This document shows positions 60,541 to 64,000 of a stretch of DNA of 64,000 bases, one piece after another. Positions within the stretch are counted from its first letter, which is position 1, and each line of letters begins with the position of its first letter. The stretch is from Halobaculum gomorrense (GTDB taxonomy: Archaea > Halobacteriota > Halobacteria > Halobacteriales > Haloferacaceae), in the NCBI RefSeq assembly GCF_900129775.1, contig NZ_FQWV01000001.1, positions 517,780-581,779 of the forward strand, given 5' to 3'. The notes under the pieces were generated by a model. It did not search any database, was not told the origin of the DNA, and worked only from the letters and a program-made list of their open reading frames with translations. A program made the position numbers and the translations under genes.

Positions 60541-61857
60541 TCATTTCCCGAGGATCCGGTCGGCGCACTCGTAGCCGGCGACGACGCCCCCGTTCAGGCT
60601 CCGTTCGGGGTACTGCGCCTCGCTGGCCATTCCCGCGTAGTACAGGCCGTCGGCGACCTCCTCAGCGAGGTCGTAGGGGACGACCAGATCGAGATAGCCG
60701 CGCTCGTAGACGGGCGCCGCTCGCGGCGCGCGCGCGAGGCGGAACCGCGAGACCGAGTCGCGCGAGAACTCGGGGAACATCTCCGCGACGTGATCGAGCC
60801 ACCGGTCTTCGATCGCTGTGTCGCTCGCGGTCGCGAGCCACTCGTCCTCGCGTTGCACGTAGCTGGCGACGTACAGCAGGTGGTCGCCGCCGTAGCGCTC
60901 GGGCGGGACGAAGTTCGTATGCTCGATGAGCGCGCCGAAGGGTGCGTCGTGGCCGATGTTGAGCCAGTAGGTGTCCGTCAGCGGCTCGTCCATCGTGACC
61001 ACCGCACAGACGGCGCCCTGGAAGTCGATGTCGCATGCGTAGCCCGTGAGGTCCTCCAGGACGTTCGGCATCGTCGCGACGACGACGCCGTCGACGGTCT
61101 CGGTGCGCTCCTCGCCGTCCTGTCGGACGACGATCTCGGAGACGCCCCCGTCGCGGGTGTCGAGGTCGGTCACGCGGGCGTTCGTCTCGATGTGCTCGCG
61201 GCCCACGTCGTCGACGAGGGCGTCGATGACGGGCGCGAAGCCGCCGTCGAAGTAGCCGAGGATCTCCCCGCGCAAGAGATCACGCTCGCCGCGGAACTTC
61301 ACCCGGCCCAGCAGCCAGGCCGCGCTAACGTCGTCTTTGCGGGAGCCGAACTTCGCGTCGAGCAGCGGCTCGAAGAAGTTCTCGTAGACGCCGCGGGAGG
61401 TGTGCTCCAGGAGGAACTCCCTGATCGGCACGTCCTCGAACTCCGCGAGGTCGTCGTACGTGTCGAACGAGGGGACTCCGCCGCGCACGTCGATCTCGAG
61501 GGTGAGCATCCCCAGCCGGAACTTGTCGTACACGCTCATGTGCGGGTACGCGAGGATCTCCCACGGGGTGTCCAGCGGGTGGACCACGCCGTCGACGTAG
61601 TAGGCGTTCTTCCCGACGAGCCACTCCAACCGGTCGCCGACCCCCAACTCCTCGGCCAACTCGACGATCGTCTCCTCGGACTTCGAGAGGTGGTGATAGA
61701 ACTGCTCGATGTCGTCGCCCCCGGTCTCGTAGGTTCGCGCGAGCCCCCCCAGCGCGTCCTCGCCGCCGGCCTCGTACACCGTCACCTCGCGCCCGTTCGC
61801 GCGCAGGCGACGCGCGGCGGCCAGGCCCGCGATGCCGCCGCCGACGATAGCGATCAT
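60541..61857 (-). CDS. FAD-dependent amine-oxidase-like oxidoreductase
   Basis: 438 aa. An FAD-binding fold begins IAIVGGGIAGLAAARRLRAN. The conserved GGLARTYETGGDDIEQFYHH and the C-terminal FAD contact GLYYAGMASEAQYPERSLNG place it among protoporphyrinogen oxidase/phytoene desaturase-like flavoproteins (COG1232). The substrate is uncertain; protoporphyrinogen, carotenoids or sugar nucleotides are all possible. No haem or carotenoid genes are next to it. ATG 61857 is the family start. Confidence 0.85.
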   Translation of the reverse strand: MIAIVGGGIAGLAAARRLRANGREVTVYEAGGEDALGGLARTYETGGDDIEQFYHHLSKSEETIVELAEELGVGDRLEWLVGKNAYYVDGVVHPLDTPWEILAYPHMSVYDKFRLGMLTLEIDVRGGVPSFDTYDDLAEFEDVPIREFLLEHTSRGVYENFFEPLLDAKFGSRKDDVSAAWLLGRVKFRGERDLLRGEILGYFDGGFAPVIDALVDDVGREHIETNARVTDLDTRDGGVSEIVVRQDGEERTETVDGVVVATMPNVLEDLTGYACDIDFQGAVCAVVTMDEPLTDTYWLNIGHDAPFGALIEHTNFVPPERYGGDHLLYVASYVQREDEWLATASDTAIEDRWLDHVAEMFPEFSRDSVSRFRLARAPRAAPVYERGYLDLVVPYDLAEEVADGLYYAGMASEAQYPERSLNGGVVAGYECADRILGK

Positions 61858-61971
61858 GTCGGTGCGTGCGCGACGGCGTGGCAAGTCGCTTGTGGATGGT
61901 CGCCGCGAGCGCCGCGGAGGGTCGTCGGCCCGGCGGGAACGCTGAAGCCGCTGGCGACCGAACGAGGTCGT

Positions 61972-62211
61972 ATGACGGACGACGACATCGAGGTGGAGGT
62001 CGAGGTGGAGGTCGAGGTCGACAGCGACGAGCTGGAGGTCGAGGTCGACGACGCGACCGAGTACGAGGCGGAGTTGGAGACCGACGGGCTGGAGATCGAA
62101 GTCGAGGTCGAGGTCGAACGCTACGGCGGCGACGCCGAGGAACGCGATCACGAGAGCCACGGGAAGCCGGACCCCGACGTGGGGGGACCGACACACGAGC
62201 ACGACGAGTGA
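61972..62211 (+). CDS. Glu-Val repeat acidic protein
   Basis: 79 aa. Residues ~5-55 are almost pure alternating Glu-Val and Asp/Glu-rich sequence (DDIEVEVEVEVEVDSDELEV; LETDGLEIEVEVEVERYGG), followed by a His/Asp/Gly-rich tail (SHGKPDPDVGGPTHEHDE). Alternation of charged and beta-branched residues favours a beta strand or beta-sheet assembly. The codons are mainly GAGGTC/GAGGTG, so slippage could change its length. Function unknown. Confidence 0.65.
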   Translation: MTDDDIEVEVEVEVEVDSDELEVEVDDATEYEAELETDGLEIEVEVEVERYGGDAEERDHESHGKPDPDVGGPTHEHDE

Positions 62212-62302
62212 CGGCGGGCGACGGCGTCGGGATCGAGGGCGACGGCCGGACACGACCCCCGACCGGCAGTCCCGCGACCGCACCGCCGCCGGCGACGAAC
62301 GC

Positions 62303-62311
62303 GCTTTTTAA
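62303..62311 (+). promoter_or_regulatory. TATA box of 62336 gene
   Basis: GCTTTTTAA lies ~29 bases before ATG 62336. Confidence 0.5.
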
Positions 62312-62335
62312 CCCACGCGGCCGCCAACGGCGGGT

Positions 62336-62869
62336 ATGAGCGAACCACGCGTCCCCGGCGGCGGGGACGACGACGTGGAGCTACCCTGCGGCGAGACGCG
62401 GCCGCTGTCGGTGTTCGACCTGGGCATGCGCGAGTACGACTGCGCGTGCGGGGCGACCCACGGCGTCGTCACCGACGTGAACCCGCCCGAGCGCTTCCTC
62501 CCGGAGTTCCTCGTGGCGACGCTGCGGGAGGCCGTCGAGACGACCAGCGAGGAGATGCCCGAGTTCGGCACGCCGCACCTGATGGGCATCGTGTTGGAGG
62601 AGTTTCCCGAACGGGTGACGGCCGTCGACGCCAGCGAGAACCCCGACATGGGCTACTCGATGCTGTGGGTCACGGAGTTCGATTCGCGGCGCCTCCACGA
62701 GATCATCGTCGAACTCGTGATCGAGTTGATGGAGCACGCGATCAGCCACGCTGACGACACCGCGGCGATGACGAACTTCGAGGAGCAGATGCTCGAGTTC
62801 GACGTGGACGAGTTCGTCGAGCAGTACCGCGCCGAGCGGGACCTGGACGCCGACGACGTGTACATCTGA
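62336..62869 (+). CDS. Conserved haloarchaeal protein with CxC motif
   Basis: 177 aa. ELPCGETRPLSVFDLGMREY and DCACGATHGVVTDVNPPERF give three Cys and a His that could bind a metal. The rest is helical (FLVATLREAVETTSEEMPEF; LHEIIVELVIELMEHAISHA; FVEQYRAERDLDADDVYI). I recall a haloarchaeal family labelled DUF5815 with this layout (unverified). No membrane helix. Function unknown. Confidence 0.72.
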   Translation: MSEPRVPGGGDDDVELPCGETRPLSVFDLGMREYDCACGATHGVVTDVNPPERFLPEFLVATLREAVETTSEEMPEFGTPHLMGIVLEEFPERVTAVDASENPDMGYSMLWVTEFDSRRLHEIIVELVIELMEHAISHADDTAAMTNFEEQMLEFDVDEFVEQYRAERDLDADDVYI

Positions 62870-62983
62870 CCGCGCGGAGCGGTTTCCCCCGCGATTCCGA
62901 TCGCACATCCGCCAGCCATAGCGACGGCAGCGCCGACGGCGACCGGCGCCGCGTCCCGGAGCGCAGTGTGGGACACCGTGCCA

Positions 62984-62998
62984 TTACGAATTTCGTAA
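62984..62998. promoter_or_regulatory. Perfect inverted repeat upstream of carB
   Basis: TTACGAA-T-TTCGTAA (seven-base arms). A third TACGAAAA half-site follows at about 63006. It lies ~40 bases before the carB TATA box (CTTATTACG, 63031-63039), in an AT-rich patch. A likely operator; the regulator is unknown. Confidence 0.5.
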
Positions 62999-63030
62999 AG
63001 TAGCTACGAAAATCGGCACAAGTCGTCGGC

Positions 63031-63039
63031 CTTATTACG
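63031..63039 (+). promoter_or_regulatory. TATA box of carB
   Basis: CTTATTACG is ~27 bases before ATG 63062, indicating a leaderless carB transcript. Confidence 0.5.
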
Positions 63040-63061
63040 ATGAGCGCACTCGGAGACGGTA

Positions 63062-64000
63062 ATGAGTCAGGACACCGACGAGGAGGCCCGTACTATCCTC
63101 CTCATCGGCAGCGGGCCCATCCAGATCGGACAGGCGGCAGAGTTCGACTACTCCGGCGCGCAAGCGTGTCGCGCGCTGCAGGAGGAGGGCGCGCGAGTCG
63201 TCCTCGTCAACTCGAACCCGGCGACGATCATGACGGACCCGGAGATGGCGGATAAGGTGTACATCGAGCCGATCACGACCGAGGCGATCTCGGAGGTCAT
63301 CGCCACGGAGAACCCCGACGGCGTCATCGCCGGACTCGGTGGTCAGACGGGTCTCAACGTCACCGCCGAACTGGCCGAAGAGGGCGTGCTGGAGGAGCAC
63401 GACGTGGAGATCATGGGGACGCCGCTCGACACGATCTACGCGACCGAGGACCGCGACCTGTTCCGCCAGCGCATGGAGGAGTTGGGCCAGCCGGTCCCCG
63501 CCTCGATCACCATCTCGCTGGACGAGGGCGAGGAGGTGGCCCAGCTGACCGAGGCCGACCTGCGCGAACGCGTCGAGGACGCCGTCGACGCCGTCGGCGG
63601 CCTCCCGGTCATCGCGCGCACCACCTACACCCTCGGCGGGAGCGGGTCGGGCGTCGTCGACGAGATGGAAGAGCTGATCGACCGCGTGCGAAAGGGCCTG
63701 CGCCTCTCGCGTAACTCGGAGGTGCTCATCACCGAGTCCATCTCCGGGTGGGTCGAACTCGAGTACGAGGTGATGCGCGACGCGGACAACTCCTGTGTCA
63801 TCATCTGCAACATGGAGAACCTCGACCCGATGGGCATCCACACGGGCGAGTCCACCGTCGTCACGCCCTCGCAGGTCATCCCCGACGACGGCCACCAGGA
63901 GATGCGCGACGCGGCGCTCGAGGTGATCCGCGACCTCGGTATTCAGGGCGGCTGTAACATCCAGTTCGCGTGGCGCGACGACGGCACTCCCGGCGGCGAG
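63062..64000 (+). CDS. carB: Carbamoyl-phosphate synthase large subunit, N-terminal part (partial)
   Basis: 313 codons visible; the gene runs off the window (the family is ~1070 aa). It begins TILLIGSGPIQIGQAAEFDY, then GLGGQTGLNVTAELAEEGVL and the ATP-grasp region VIARTTYTLGGSGSGVVDEM, ELEYEVMRDADNSCVIICNM, GIHTGESTVVTPSQVIPDDG. The large subunit makes carbamoyl phosphate from bicarbonate and ammonia for pyrimidines and arginine. carA is not upstream. Regulation by a palindrome at 62984-62998 is inferred. Confidence 0.96.
   Translation, partial: MSQDTDEEARTILLIGSGPIQIGQAAEFDYSGAQACRALQEEGARVVLVNSNPATIMTDPEMADKVYIEPITTEAISEVIATENPDGVIAGLGGQTGLNVTAELAEEGVLEEHDVEIMGTPLDTIYATEDRDLFRQRMEELGQPVPASITISLDEGEEVAQLTEADLRERVEDAVDAVGGLPVIARTTYTLGGSGSGVVDEMEELIDRVRKGLRLSRNSEVLITESISGWVELEYEVMRDADNSCVIICNMENLDPMGIHTGESTVVTPSQVIPDDGHQEMRDAALEVIRDLGIQGGCNIQFAWRDDGTPGGE

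Noticed and set aside
63040-63255. Alternative gene starting at ATG 63040
   Set aside because: It is out of frame with carB and overlaps it; the TATA spacing points to ATG 63062.

Overview
The window is a stretch of the main chromosome of an extremely halophilic archaeon (class Halobacteria, probably Haloferacales). The DNA is very GC-rich, proteins are strongly acidic, many genes look leaderless with a TATA-like box about 25-30 bases before the start codon, and several families are haloarchaeal or archaeal (DUF373, AglD-like glycosyltransferase, Nop10/aIF2-alpha, archaeal DnaG, intein-bearing PolB). Coding density is high and nearly all genes are core. No CRISPR array, transposase, plasmid origin or large genomic island is visible. 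Part of the family naming rests on memory of haloarchaeal annotation and is marked as such.

Layout. 1-2 kb: end of an RPA-associated protein gene and its coupled phosphoesterase. 2-10.6 kb: a coiled-coil protein behind a long structured leader, an SppA-like protease, DUF373 protein, a membrane protein, an aldo/keto reductase, then the translation cluster (leftward) rpl44e-rps27e-aIF2alpha-nop10-PAC2, interrupted by a 10 x 17 bp minisatellite. 10.7-22.5 kb: geranylgeranyl reductase, a second DUF373 paralogue, phosphoglycerate mutase, DnaG, a winged-helix protein, a stomatin/NfeD pair, pyruvate kinase and a small winged-helix-like protein. 22.6-31 kb: AglD-like GT2/flippase fusion, DUF84 NTPase, Mre11-Rad50, and three small haloarchaeal genes. 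31-35 kb: family B DNA polymerase with an intein in motif B. 35-39 kb: sufCBD. 39-45.7 kb: saccharopine-dehydrogenase-like enzyme, membrane proteins, ferritin-like plus DtxR/SirR regulator, tRNA-Gln with a duplicated 3' end, very small membrane proteins and endonuclease III. 45.7-50.9 kb: a cytochrome bc complex cluster (cytochrome b6-type and subunit IV-type genes, a membrane-anchored cupredoxin and several haloarchaeal membrane proteins, with no Rieske gene in view). 51-64 kb: CDF transporter, signal peptidase, a CDKAL1-type methylthiotransferase, a Tat lipoprotein beta-propeller, DeoC, DUF63, isoaspartyl peptidase, isocitrate dehydrogenase, aIF1, an FAD oxidoreductase, an EV-repeat protein and the start of carB.

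Most notable: (i) the PolB intein, which ends in Gly-Gln rather than His-Asn; (ii) two short synonymous low-GC patches in polB lying exactly on the Exo II and YGDTDS motifs, as if left by lost inteins or foreign gene conversion; (iii) a 24-bp duplication of the tRNA-Gln 3' end, exactly 100 bp downstream, resembling an attachment-site scar; (iv) a Rieske-less bc cluster with a cupredoxin and several candidate accessory subunits; (v) a structured leader before the coiled-coil gene; (vi) the minisatellite inside the translation operon; and (vii) a set of very small genes, including a 20-codon ORF coupled to the ferritin/SirR pair.
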